A stretch of 64,000 bases of DNA from the NCBI GenBank assembly GCA_964017235.1, contig OZ024929.1, positions 65,691,603 to 65,755,602 of the forward strand. Reading direction: 5' to 3'. This document shows, one piece after another, positions 44,346 through 56,261 of this stretch. The position numbers were made by a program, and so were the translations under genes. A model generated the notes under the pieces. That model searched no databases. It was given only the letters and a program-made list of their open reading frames with translations, and had not been told where the DNA came from. Position 1 is the first letter of the stretch. Each line of letters opens with the position of its first letter. This DNA comes from Sabellastarte sp. h YS-2021 (lineage: Eukaryota; Annelida; Polychaeta; Sabellida; Sabellidae).

Positions 44346-45874
44346 ATTGGTTACAGAGAAATTCTTAGGCCAGTCACTGGTCCCGGTAGAGTGACCATGT
44401 CTCAATATACTGGACCAGTCAGCCAACCTACTGTCAGGACCTCCTGGCTGGTCTAAAGTGGCTATGGATAAATAGATTGTCCCAAGAAAGACTTGTCCAG
44501 CTACTGAACTCAACCGGATTGGTCAGCCTACTGCCAGCAGGAAGTCTGCTGTATCAGTTACTCTGGAGGTTTATTAAGTTTTGGTCACTGTTTCCAGTGA
44601 GATACCAGTGATCCAACCTCCTAAACTGGCCCCAGCTTGCCTTTTACCCAGCCTGTGACCAGTGTCAACTGACACCAGGGGCCTGAGTTTGCAAACTCAG
44701 CCTTCCCCTCAAGATTATAACCCCTTTTTCTTTCCAGCTGTCAAGATTCAAGCAATGGACAAAATATCTGTTAATCAGACCAGGGGTTCACAGTTCTTAT
44801 AAATGACTATTAGTGTTTCCACAGTGGAGTTGTGCGGAAATGACCTAAAGGTCTCAGATCCCTTTGGATGGTGTTTTTGCTTTGTGTGGATCAGTGAGTC
44901 TTAACCTATCACCAGTGTTGACACTGCTTTTGGCTCAGACCTGCCTGCTCAATACTTGGGCCGCCCTGTGGGGCCAGCCCCAAGTCCATAAGAGTCTCCC
45001 AGGAAGGCTACACCCTCCCCTTCCAGAAATGACCAGTTGACTAAGTCCCCAGGCAGGAGAAGTGATTCAGTTCCCTAAATAGTTCAGATGGGAACCATAT
45101 TAACCTCCCTTCAGACAGGGGAGAGAGAAAGTAACTTAAGGTTGCATACTCCTCAGCCTATTCAACCAACAGGGAAGTACCAGCCTTTTTCTGGTCCAGG
45201 ACCTGCCCTGCCAGTTCAAGCACGCCTGCCTGGTTTGTTTTCACAGCACCCAGGGAGTCCTTCCATGGTGATGGCTGGGAAATTATGGTATTACAGGGCA
45301 TAATAATCCACTGGTGCGACTGGTTGGTCAAAGCCAAATCCCACCAACCTGTCTCCAGCATACACAATCTCTAGTAGCTCTGTGTCAGGAGTAAGTCGAA
45401 TGGGAAAATTAGAACTGGACCTCAAGCAAGCCTTCGACTTGGTAGGTTACCAGTTCAGCATGAAAGAGGACGAGGCCAGATCAGCCCTAGAGCATGGATA
45501 GACCTTATTTACAAATCCAGGAACTTCTCTCCGGACTGACTTGCCCGGTCCGGCAGCTGATGCCAATGATAGCATTACTGACAGTGGTAGAGAAGCAAGT
45601 CCACATAGGTTGCCTCCACATCAGGCTGATAGAGTGGCACTTGAACAGCTGGAGAGTACCTGAATCACTGGAAAAGGTGATCCCAGTTCACTCCACCCCC
45701 AGCTAAAATGGTGGCTACAGGAAGACCATGTGCTTCAAGGTCAACCATTTAACCACTAAAAATGCTCTGCAAATCCTTACAGATGCATTAAGAAGGGTAG
45801 GGCGCTCACTTAAGGCCACACATATTGCAAGGGGAACCTGGCCCCTTCCCAGATGCAAGTTACACATTAAACAC

Positions 45875-47528
45875 AAAGATTGTGTGGAAATTTTACTCCC
45901 GTAAATTACAAAACTTGTCAATCTGTCATTGGCTGAGGGTGTATTTCCTCAAAAATTCAAGAAGGCAGTTGTCACGCCTCTCATTAAGAAAGCATCACTT
46001 CCAAATGAGGATTTGCAAAATTATCGACCGGTATCAGGACTATGTTTCATGTCAAAATTGGTGGAGTGTGTAGTTGTTAAACAGCTCATGCAACATATCA
46101 ATAGTAACAATCTTGATAATCCTAGGCAATCTGCATACAAAAGTGGTCACTCCACAGAAACCGCCCTGCTGCTTATCAAAAATGAGATCCATCTCTCACT
46201 ATCACGGGGCGAGCCTACTGCATTGGTCTTACTGGATCTGTCAGCTGCATTCGACACAATTGACCACCCGACTCTTCTTAATTGTCTTAAATCATGGTTT
46301 GGTGTGTCTGGCACAGCCTTGAAGTGGTTCACGTCCTATCTCAGCCACCGTTTCCAGGCAATTAAAATTGGGTCAACCCTCTCTGACTTGCATGAGCTGT
46401 TGTTTGGAGTACCACAAGGCTCCGTCCTTGGTCCTCTGCTGTTCTCCTTATACACCACTCCTTTGAGTAAGGTTATTGGAACGCATCCTGACATCAAATA
46501 CCACTTTTATGCAGACGACACGCAGTTGTTTATTCATATCTCTCACAAAAATGCAGCCCTGGCTTTTAACAAACTGAATTCTTGTCTTCTAGATGTTCAA
46601 AAATGGATGTCGTCAAGTATGCTCAAACTAAATCCTGACAAAACAGAGTTTATCATCTTTGGAACCCATGCACAACTCAAGAAATTAGATCCCTATCTCC
46701 CAGTTAAGATATTTGGTAATTTCATGCATCCTGCAGTTGTTGTTAAGAACCTTGGTGTCTGGTTTGATGCTAATTTTTCCTTTGCTAACCATGTCCGCAA
46801 TATTTGTAAGACATGCTTCATTCAAATTCGTGATCTCAGGCGGGTTAGAAAGCACTTGACTGATGAGGCTGCTATCCTGGCAGCTAATGCCTTGGTGAGC
46901 AGTCGCCTTGATTACTGCAACTCTCTCTTCAGGAGTCTGTCCAGTCTCAATATGCGTAAACTACAGTGTATTCAAAATACACTTGCCAGGATTGTCACAA
47001 ACTGTAACAAATACACGCGGGCATCTCCTATTCTCAAACGACTCCATTGGCTCCCAGTTGAATCTCGCTGTATCTTCAAAACTGCCCCTCTAGTTTATAA
47101 GTTTCTTCACAGTGGTCATCCCAGTTACTTTGGTCCTCTTCTGCCCACTCGTTGCGGAAGATATAGTACAAGATAGAACCATCCAGATAAAAGGTTCCTG
47201 GAGGTTCCTCAATTCTGTCCATCTGTACATAAATCCAAAAATCACTTTGGCCACAGCTTTGCTTTTGATGCCCCCACAGTCTGGAATCATTTGCCTAATG
47301 AGGTACGTTCTGCCCCAACTCTCACCTGTTTCAGGAAAAGGTTAAAATCATATCTCTTCCACAAGGCATTCCCACCTTAGCTTACACTCTATCCGGCGTC
47401 TCCGTGGTACTGGACTTGGCAACGGCTATGGACAGATGATTTCTTAAACTTGATTTTTGGTGTTGCGCCTTAGAGTCTGCCTAGCAGAGATTAAGCGCTA
47501 TAAAAGTACAGAATAGAATAGAATAGAG
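45875..47528 (+). mobile_element. 5'-truncated LINE (L2/CR1-like group)
   Basis: A non-LTR retrotransposon inserted into the RT of DIRS-7: TTACACATTAA precedes it and CATCTGGAATTAAAGGC follows, which together rejoin the DIRS reading. It ends with GCGCCTTAGAGTCTG...GATTAAGCGCTATAAAAG and a (GAATA)n tail, as such elements do. A second, shorter copy of this 3' end lies at 56859-57080. Clade assignment is from the RT sequence and the short-repeat tail. Confidence 0.88.
45905..47380 (+). pseudogene. LINE reverse transcriptase, one in-frame stop
   Basis: A long frame covers RT domains: [44 protein letters not shown] (motif A), [13 protein letters not shown] (motif B), [12 protein letters not shown] (motif C with catalytic Asp pair), [25 protein letters not shown], then [11 protein letters not shown] and [12 protein letters not shown] at 47174-47176 interrupts it; the same frame continues to 47380 with APTVWNHLPNEVRSA and LKSYLFHKAFPP. 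It lacks the endonuclease and the start because of 5' truncation. Only that one stop and the truncation disable it, so insertion is fairly recent. Confidence 0.92.
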
Positions 47529-48150
47529 AACATCTGGAATTAAAGGCGGCGTTTTTGGCCCTAAAAGGGTTCCAGCCCCTGCCTGAGCAATATTGCTGTT
47601 GTAGCATCCCCTCTTGGAACCTTTCCCTGTTTTCTGCACCAGCTGACAAGGCTCCCTTTGAACCCCTTAAGGAGGCCTCCCGGAAGCACTTGACTTTCAA
47701 GGTTGTTTTCCTGTTGGCCTTGGGTTCAGGCAAGTGAAGGATTGAGATCCATGCTTGGCTGCATAAGAACATCAGACACCAGTCAGTCTGGTCCATGGTG
47801 TCTCTTTACCCCTCACCCAGCTTTCTTTCCAAGAATCAGCTGACCCAAAAGGGTCCAGACAGTGATGCCCCCCGTGGTTATTCCAGCCCTGGCCCTGGAT
47901 AAATCACTGAAGGGTGACAGGTCCTTATGTCCAGTCAGAGCCCTGCGCTCCTATCTGGATAGGACCTCAGATCAGAACAAGCAGAACAGGCAGAACAAGG
48001 AGCTGGTCTTTGTCTCCTTCAAGAAAGTTTTTGACAAGGACATCTCCCCAGTCACCATCTCCTCATGAATCAAGCAGACTATGATCCTATGCTATGAGCG
48101 CTCTGTCCAGCAAGCCCTCTCCTTACATCAGGTCAAGCCCATGATGTTGG
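47529..48150 (+). pseudogene. DIRS-7 recombinase remnant
   Basis: Scraps: APFEPLKEASRKHLTFK, VVFLLALGSGK followed by TGA, PSFLSKNQLTQKG, CPVRALRSYLDRTSDQ, ELVFVSFKKVFDKDIS, HQVKPMMLGPF. It ends inside the HDVR motif region, so active-site His, Arg and Tyr are gone. NKQNRQNKE contains a small duplication. Confidence 0.85.
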
Positions 48151-48361
48151 GGCCTTTCTTGACGTCACGCTGTCTAGACAGGAAGCAAGTATGATGCGCC
48201 ACCTAGCGAATGCACACTACTTGACCGGTCCTGCCGGTATTATATACAGGACATCTTTTTCTGGCGTTTGGCGGGACCGGTCGTGCCGACCGGTAAAGCA
48301 ATTGTCCATTGGATAGGGTATTAACTTATAAAGATTTAATTTACTTATTAAAGTTGCAAAA

Positions 48362-48602
48362 AGGGGCCACGATGGCAGAGTGGTAACACTCTCGCCTCCC
48401 ACCTCTGAGGCCGGGGTTCGATTCCCGGCACGGCCTCAAGTGGGAAAGCTGGTAGTTGCTTGCCATTGGTCGGCAGTTTACAGTACAGAACCCTAACGAA
48501 CTGTATGTACTGGTTTCCTCTGCCCTTCCAACTACCCGTCGTGATATGACCTGTACAGTGTTGAAAGCGACGTAAAACCCCAAATAAGTAAATAAATAAA
48601 AA
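48362..48602 (+). mobile_element. tRNA-derived SINE with 13 bp target duplication
   Basis: The head has a box A (TGGCAGAGTGG) and box B (GGTTCGATTCC), the internal promoter of RNA polymerase III. Acceptor-like halves GGGGCC and GGCCTC can pair, and the CTCCCAC loop resembles a tRNA-Gly(CCC) anticodon loop. A ~160 bp body follows, ending in an (AAAT)n tail. Flanks carry TAAAGTTGCAAAA at 48349-48361 and 48603-48615. It inserted precisely at the right end of DIRS-7. A functional tRNA is unlikely because of the SINE body and tail. Confidence 0.9.
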
Positions 48603-48615
48603 TAAAGTTGCAAAA

Positions 48616-48909
48616 TTGTTTGTCAGGGTCTGAACAAACTATAAATGATAGACTAAGTTCACTTCATGACAGTTTGTGTGTGAGCATCCTGTTATTTATT
48701 TTCAGAGGGTATGAATAGTTCAAGAGTGTTCAGTGGATGCTTCAGCACCGAAAAGAGAATGTGACAGCTCAAGCACATCCGAGAAGGAATATAAACAATT
48801 TTTCGCTACTTTCAGAAATCTTATGTTTCCTAAGTAATTAATGCATTGTTTCACATGAAACGTTGATTCCTCTAATATAGTATGTATATTGACAGAAAAT
48901 AAAGAAATA
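48616..48909. other. Unassigned spacer
   Basis: About 290 bp with no feature recognised. Confidence 0.4.
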
Positions 48910-49764
48910 GCACTGGGGGGTGGACATATTATTTTTGCTTTTTCCGTCGTCCGCCGTCCAGACGCTTGGTTTCCGCTTATTTGAAGGAAAAGTATTTATC
49001 CTATCTTTACCAAATTTGGTATGGGTGTTTATTGGGTTAATAGCTTGCATGGGATTGCTTTTGGTGAAGATAGGTCTATAGCTAACTGAGTAATAGCTAC
49101 TTAGCTACTTTTGTGTACTTCTTTTGTTTCCGGGCATTTTAAGGAAAAATATTTGACATATCTTTACCAAATTTAGTATGAGCATTTCTTAGGTCGATAC
49201 CTTGCTTGGGATTGCTTTTAGTGATAATAGCTATATAACTGACTGAGTAATAGCTACTTAGCCAAAAATGGAAAAACACAAATTTGCTTCTATCTCCTTA
49301 ACCATGCGAGATAGAGCGATTTTGTCGAAATTTTCGACCCACAGGGTATCTGAGAAATGCACTCTTGGCAATTTTCAAAAAAATTTCCCCTCCCCAAAAA
49401 TGGCGGCCATTTTGAATTTTCGATTTTTTGCCAAAAATGGCAAAACACAAATTTGCTTCTATCTCCTTAACCGTATGAGATAGAGCAATTTCGTCTAAAT
49501 TTTCGACCCACAGGCTGTCTGAGAAATGTACTCTTGGCAATTTTCAAAAAATTTTCTCCTCCCCAAAAATGGCGGCCATTTTGAATTTTTGCCAAAAATG
49601 GAAAAACACAAATTTGCTTTTATCTCCTTAACCGTGCGAGATAGAGCAATTTCGTTGAAATTTTCGACCCACAGGGTATCTGACAAATGTACTCAAATTT
49701 TCCCTCCCAAAAAATGGCAACCATTTTGAATTTTCGAATTTTTGCCAAAAATGGCAAAACACAA
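48910..49764 (+). mobile_element. P4-1: left part of a P4 element
   Basis: Starts with CACTGGGGGGTGGACATATT as P4-2 does at 53982, then a ~155 bp dimer (TTTACCAAATTTGGTATG) and a 169 bp array (AAAATGGCGGCCATTTTGAA). It is interrupted by the left end of DIRS-8 at 49765, and array units resume at 58049. Confidence 0.8.
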
Positions 49765-50071
49765 TTTTATTGTGTTAATATATCTTACCTAGTGGACCAA
49801 TGCATTCATCCGGCGCGCAGCCGGTCCCGCCAAACGTTAGAAAAAAAACGTCCTGAGCTGGGCTCTGACCGGGACCGGTAGTGTCGTCTTCATTCGCCAG
49901 GTGACTCCTCAGTATCCAGCTCCCCTACTGCGCGCGCATGCGCACTTCCTCTTTTTGTTTGGCGTGAGAGTGTTAGCTGTGAAAAATTTTACAAAAAGAA
50001 CTTTCGGATATATTTGTGGTTCTATCAGTATTCGTCACATATTGTTTATATATTTTACAAGTTTTATTGTC

Positions 50072-52064
50072 ATGGCATCACCAGGACAAAGATGTGGTAG
50101 TTGTGGCCATGTTATGGCAGGATTCGACCTTCATAGAAAATGTGCCCGTTGCAGGGACAAAAAGTTGGGTGATGACTTGTGTGTTCAAGGAAAAGTCTGT
50201 ACTCTTTGTGACAATTTGACGGATTCTCAAAGAAGCATGTTATCCGCCCCTGAATATCAGATCCGTAAGGACAAAAATTCGGGGTTGCTTGTGTCACCTA
50301 GCAAGGTTACAGTGGTGGGTCCGGTGGACTCTTCTGATGAATTTGCAATGCCTAAAGACGATGCGCATGCGCAAGTTATGGCCGGTTCCGGTCCATCACC
50401 GGTTCCCTTTGCTCAGCAATCCACTGATTTTGTTTCCCGACAGGACTTTGAAGTTTTAAACAACCAATTGGAGGAGAAGTTTGCACGCTTTGAAGCGCTT
50501 TTGACAAGAACCAACATATTCCCCACCCCAAAGTTACCGGTCAACGTTGAAAACCCACCGGTTTCTGATACTCCCTTCATAAACACGTCTCTTGACCCCA
50601 GAGCCACCGGTCCGGTGAGGCTTCCGGGTCAGGATACAGAAAGTGGTACAGACAGGAAAGATAAAGGATTGGGCAAATCCAAGCATAAGAAGCAATCTAA
50701 ACCGTCTGCTGCTGCCGGTTCGGCAAGCCAGAGTTCAGCTTATGATATGTCGGCTATCAAGATTGACGTACCCGGTCCGGGTAGTAAACCTCTTGATAAA
50801 CCAAGTGTTTCAACTTCAGTGACATCTGATCAACCGGTTCCCACCGGTCCCGACATGTCCATTATCTCCGGTACCGGTGCTACTAGTTCCTACACTTCTG
50901 CCAGTCTTTCTCAACAGGAACCTGTCCTGTCGGATGTGGAGGTGGATCTTTTTCCTGATCACTCTGACAAAGACTCTGGTGAAGAAGGTGAATTATCAGA
51001 TTCCGAAGTCACAGAAAAGAATGAAGAGATGAATTACAGAGAAACGGTCCATGCAGTGAGAGCTTTTCTGGGTTGGACGCACATTCCAGATTTTGAACCT
51101 TCTGTAGGAGACTCTGATAATAGAACTGATAACCCGTGGAAGGGTAAACATCCCAAACGTACCGGGAAGGTTCCCATTGAATTACCGGCCGACGACTGAC
51201 TCTATTATAAAATGGAGAAACTCAATACTAGAGCGGCAGAAGGCTATCCATCATGCTCTCAAGAAGCCGCAGGACTCAAACTTGATCAATTTATTAGGAC
51301 TCCGAAGAGTCCAGCAAAATGGTATGCCCAATCTAGGCGTAAACAGGATGGCACACAGAGACCAGGGAAGACTATTTTTGGATGGTCTCAATTTTCGTCG
51401 ATTGCCGCCTTATCCCACTTCTGGACCGGCCTCCGGACCTGTTCCACAAGAAATTTTAAGATGGTGGGAAAAATGTGCACGGGAAGGATCCCTCATTATT
51501 AATCATGCTGCCGGTTTTAACCGGTGTACTAGTGAAGTACAAGAAAAAATGAATCAACACATCTCCTTGTTTCATGAGACTGTCGTAAAAGGGAAGGCAC
51601 CCAAGGAGGTAGTGGAAGCCATAAAGGAGTTGAAGGATCTGTCAGCCTTTCACACAAGTGTGTCTATTGCTCTAGGCACGGCTTTCCAACACCTGGCTGA
51701 CGGCCTTTTTGTCCAACTAGCCAATTTTGTACTTTTGCGAAGGGACTCGTATTTAGAATACGTGAAACCAGGACTGAAACCAGATATGTGGAACAAACTG
51801 AGGAATGCTCCCCTGTTCACCTATGGTTTGTTCCCAGATGATGTTCTAGCCGTTGCCGAGCAGGACATTCTTAAACATGAATCAACTAGGGGTGCTTCTG
51901 GTCCCAACAAACAGTCCAGTTACTCTTCCTCCCAAACACAACAGGCTTGGCGTCAATTTTCAGGAAGAGGCAGGGGAGGAGCCGGGGAAGAGGTGGCTCT
52001 GGTTCCCCATATTTTTCAAAGTCTGCAAGGAATTCCAAGCAGTATAAATGACAAAGTTCTCTGA
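50072..52064 (+). pseudogene. DIRS-8 gag-like gene
   Basis: ATG at 50072 gives MASPGQRCGSCGHVMAGF, then CARCRDK, CVQGKVCTLC: a putative zinc-binding Cys/His region. A long Ser/Thr/Pro-rich middle (to about residue 300) precedes a conserved acidic segment (EEGELSDSE) and AVRAFLGWTHIP. TGA at 51197-51199 stands where DIRS-1 has Trp; the same frame continues, then a frameshift near 51370 leads to ILRWWEKCAREGS, AAGFNRC, LLRRDSYLEYVKPGLKPD and LFPDDVLAVAEQD. This is the best gag of the window: one stop and one frameshift. Confidence 0.88.
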
Positions 52065-53975
52065 ATCCCCCAGTTTATTTAAGTGTAAGTTCCGGGGATT
52101 TCAGTCAAGTGCAAAGATCAGCAAATATGGACTTTAAGAAACTGTAAATTGTCTTGTGGCTCCTGCAGTTACTGTAACCGGGCAGTCGCAAAAGAAAGAC
52201 GTAAGCCCCTTTCAGTCAGATGTAGCAATAAAATCTGTGAAAGGTGTATCGTGTGTAAGTCATTGTCTCTCTGCCCCACTTGTCAGAAATGTCCATCATT
52301 TTGTCAAAGATCCACCTGTGGGAGGCCGTCTGCAAATGTTTTGGCAGGTCTGGCTCTCCCTGGGTTCAAATCCAAGGGTAGTGTCCATACTAAAGGAAGG
52401 GTATTCCCTACCCTTCAAGGTACGACCCCCTCTGTCAAGGTCACCGGTGATCATCAGTCATTATGCGAATCCGGTCAAGAACAAGCACCTCAAAGAATCC
52501 TTACAGGCGCTAATCCAGAAACAGGCAGTAGAAAAGGTTTTGGTACCTTCATCTCTGGCTTTTTACAACCGGTTGTTTCTGGTATCAAAGCCCAACAACA
52601 AGTGGAGGCCCATCTTAGACCTCAGTCAACTGAACCTTTTCCTAGCGTCAGCCTCTTTCAAGATGGAAACCCAAGAGACCATCAGACTCTCCCTTCAACA
52701 AGGGGAGTGGGTCACCTCGCTGGACTTCAGCGAATAAGTCAAAGGTCGCGGAAGTATTTGAGATCCCATCTCAACAGTCAAACTTACCAATTCACTGCCC
52801 TACCTTTTGGCCTTTTGACGGCTCCGTTGGAGTTCACAAAGGTCCTCAAGGAGGTCAAACTTATGGCACAGTCTCAGGGTATTCGAATCCACCAGTACCT
52901 AGACGACCGGTTAGTGAGAGCCCCTTGCCAGGAAACGTGCCAACGACATACCCAGACCCTTTTGGACCTATGTCGCAATCTGGGCTGGGTGGTCAACATG
53001 TCCAAGTCGGAGCTGGTTCCCCAACAGGTGTTCAACTTTGTAGGCTATCGTTTCGACCTCTCTCAAGGCCTGGTCAAACCCACGCAGGAGAGGTGGATAA
53101 CTCTATCTCAGAAAATCAGATTTCTCTTGGGACGAGAGGCCTGCTCGGTCAGGCAGTTCATGTCCCTAATTTGGCTTCTGACAGCCACAGAAAAACAAGT
53201 GGTATCGGTACGTCTTCACATGCGCCCTATCCAGTGGCATCTAAAGAGGCACTGGCATGTCCCAGAAACTCTAGAGAAGATTATTCCCCTTCCAGAGTCT
53301 CTCCATGTTCACCTGAGGTGGTGGTTGGACCCAGACAACGTTCTGAAAGGTCAACCGTTACACCCATTGCAACACGCCCTCCAGCTGTTTACAGATGCCT
53401 CAAACGAAGGCTGGGGTGCACACTTAGCAGACTACACTGCAAGAGGCCTCTGGTCCAAGTCAGAAGGCGACTTGCACATAAATTTGCTAGAACTCAAGGC
53501 AGTCCTGCTGGCCCTGAAACGGTTCGAGCAATTGTGGTGGAACCAGTGGTTTCGTACATCAACAAGGAAGGGAGTATGAAATCAGGCTCTCTTTGTGCTC
53601 TCGTTTGCAGACTCCTTCTGTGGTGCAACCAAAGGGAGATTGTTTTACGAGCCAGTCACATTCCGGGTCACCTAAATGTCATTGCCGACAAACTGTCCAG
53701 ACACAAACAGGTGATTAAGACAGAGTGGTCTCTCCTTCAGGAGATTTTCGACCTTCTCTGCCGGCGGTGGCACCAACCGGCAGTAGACCTATTTGCAACC
53801 AGATTCAATCACAAACTTCCCAGGTTTGTGTCTCCGGTTCCCGACAAGTTAGCCTGGAAGGAGGATGCGTTGAGTCTCCCAATGGAAGGACCTGGACACT
53901 TATGCCTTTCCTCCAACGGCTTTTCTGGGACAGGTGGTCACCAAACTCTTGGACCACGGTCGTCGCCGACTCATT

Positions 53976-56142
53976 ATGTCCACCCACTGGGGGGTGGTGG
54001 ACATATTATTTTTGCTTTTTCCGCCGTCTGGCGTCCGGCGTCACACTTGGTTTCCAGACATTTTAGGCAACAGTTCTTATCCTATCTTTACCAAATTTGG
54101 CATGCAGGTTTATTGGATTAATAGCTTGTATGGGATTGCTTTTGGTGATGATAGCTCTATAGCTAACTGAGTAATAGCTACTTTGCTACTTTTGAGTATC
54201 TCTTTGGTTTCCAGACATTTTAAGGAATGCTATTAAGCCTATCTTTCTGAAATTTGGTATGGAGGTTCATTGGGTTAATAGCTTGTATGGGATTGCTTTT
54301 GGGGGGAATTGCTTCATAGATGAGTGAGTAATTAATTAAATAAATGAGTAATTGGCTATTTTGAATACTGAAAAAGGCAAATGTGCTCATATCTCCTAAA
54401 CCGTGCGAGATAGAGCGATTTCGTCGAAATTTTCGACCCACAGGGTATCTAAGAAATGTACTTTTGCAATTTTCAAAAAATTTTCCCCTCCCCAAAAATG
54501 GCGGCCATTTTGAATTTTCGAATTTTTGCCAAAAATGGCAAAACACAAATTTGCTTCTATCTCCTTAACCGTGCGAGATAGAGCGATTTCGTCGAAATTT
54601 TCGACCCACAGGGTATCTAACGAATGTAATCTTTGCAATTTTCAAAAAAAAATTTCCCCTCCCCAAAAATGGCGGCCATTTTGAATTTTCGAATTTTTGC
54701 CAAAAATGGCAAAACACAAATTTACTTCTATCTCCTTAACCGTGCGAGATAGAGCGATTTCGTCGAAAGTTTCAACCCATAGGGTATCTTAGCATCATAC
54801 TCTTGGCAATTTTTTAAAAATTTTCCCCTCCCCAAAAATGGCGGCCATTTTGAATTTTCGAATTTTCTCCAAAAATGGCAAAACACAAATTTGCTTCTAT
54901 CTCCTTAACCATGCAAGATAGAGCGATTTCTTCAAAATTTTCGACCTACAGGGTATCTAAGGAATGTACTCTTTACAATTTTCAAAAAATTTTCCCCTTC
55001 TCAAAAATGGCGGCCATTTTGAATTTCGAATTTTTGCCAAAAATGGCAAAACACAAATTTGCTTCTATCTCCTTAACCGTGCGAGATAGAGCGATTTCGT
55101 CGAAATTTTCAACCCACAGGGTATCTAAAGAATATACTCTTGGCAATTTCAAAAAATTTTCCCCTCCCCAAAAATGGCGAAACGAATTTCCTTCTATCTC
55201 CTTAACCGTGTGAGATAGAGCGATTTCGTCGAAATTTTCGACCCACAGGGTATTTGATCAATGTACTCTTGGCAATTTCAAAAAATTTTCCCCTCCCCAA
55301 AAATGGCGGCCATTTTGAATTTTCAAATTTTTCCCAAAAATGGCAAAACACAAAATTGCTTCTATCTCCTTAACCATGTGAGATAGATTTCGTCGAAATT
55401 TTCGACCCACAGGGTATCTGAGCAATGTACTCTTTGCAATTTTACAAAAATTTTCCTCTTCCCACATATGGCGGCCATTTTGAATTTTCGAATTTTTGCC
55501 AAAAATGGCAAAACACAAAATTGATTCTATCTCCTTAACCATGCGAGATAGAGCGATTTCGTCGAAATTTTCGACCCACAGGGTATCTAAGAAATGTACT
55601 CTTGGCAATTTTCAAAAAATTTTCCCCTCCCCACATATGGCGGCCATTTTGAATTTTCGAATTTTTGCCCAAAATGGAAAAACACAAATTTGCTTCTATC
55701 TCCTTAACCGTACAAAATAGAGTTATTTCGTTGAAATTTTCGACCCATAGGGTATCTAAGAAATGTACTCTTGGCAATTTTAAAAAAAATTTCCTCTTCC
55801 CAAAAATGGCGGCCATTTTGGATTTTCGAATTTTTGTCAAAAATAGAAAAACAGAAATTTGCCTCTATCTTCTTAACCGTGCAAGATAGAGTGACTGTCA
55901 AAATTTTCGACCCAACCAATGCAAAAAGGCATGAAGCTGAAATAATTTCCATGTACACTAATAAATATTTAAGCATCATTGATATATTTTACAAATGAAA
56001 CAGGGTCTTGTAAGACTACTGTACAATTTTGGCAAAAGGTTCATGGGGTGGACATTACACATGATAATGTGTGTTCTTCTATGCTATCCTGTTTCTATTC
56101 ATATGTCGCAGTTACTATCAACAGGGCGTCCTATTTCTAGTT
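53976..56142 (+). mobile_element. P4-2: complete element inserted in DIRS-8 RT
   Basis: Excising 53976-56142 rejoins the RT codons either side (RLI and LIAPGW). The 5' end can fold (TCCACC against GGTGGTGGA). A ~155 bp dimer is followed by nine or more 169-171 bp monomers (AAAATGGCGGCCATTTTGAA, ACCGTGCGAGATAGAGCGAT) and a unique tail with a hairpin ACACAT-GATA-ATGTGT, ending TATTTCTAG before T. The inverted copy at 61967 ends at the same CTAG. The CTAG end followed by T matches the known Helitron 3' rule. No coding sequence. Confidence 0.82.
54480..55900 (+). repeat. P4 169-171 bp satellite array
   Basis: Landmark GCGGCCATTTT at 54501, 54672, 54841 and 55010 gives periods of 171, 169 and 169 bp. 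Each monomer contains two self-complementary parts, AAAATGGCGGCCATTTT and TTTTTGCCAAAAATGGCAAA, so it can fold. All small open frames here are by-products. Confidence 0.9.
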
Positions 56143-56261
56143 CTGATTGCTCCAGGGTGGCCAAACATGCCATGGTTTTGGGACTTGGTCAGCATGTCGG
56201 TTCAAATTCCACTCTCACTTCCCAGGGTAGAGAATTTGTTAACCCAACCGTTCAATCAGTG

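Larger units (their letters stand above)
42718..48359 (+). mobile_element. DIRS-7: decayed DIRS element split by a LINE
   Basis: Good inverted repeats at 42718-42920 and 48155-48359 (CTGTCTAGACAG, ACCGGTCGGTGCGACCGGT) enclose wrecked coding parts. A gag start survives at 42980 (MTSPGLKRG, cf. MSSPGQRRG of DIRS-1), followed by a 43380-44700 region rich in ACCGGTTACAGAG words. RT scraps lie at 45080-45874, recombinase scraps at 47529-48150. A LINE occupies 45875-47528. The ICR is missing: the recombinase breaks off just before the right repeat. Confidence 0.88.

Noticed and set aside
44760..45300. Continuous DIRS-7 RT gene
   Set aside because: Only isolated words resemble RT; frames are too broken to annotate a gene.
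46500..46530. LTR or DIRS origin of the 45905-47380 reverse transcriptase
   Set aside because: The YADD box, the LINE-type C-terminal motifs and the short-repeat 3' tail show a non-LTR element.
48362..48435. Functional tRNA-Gly gene
   Set aside because: Box A, box B and an acceptor-like pairing are present, but the sequence continues into a SINE body with an AAAT tail and a target duplication.
54220..55980. Protein-coding genes in the P4 array (many 60-116 codon frames on both strands)
   Set aside because: They are repeated by the 169 bp monomer, appear on both strands at once and have no domain; they are by-products of the array.
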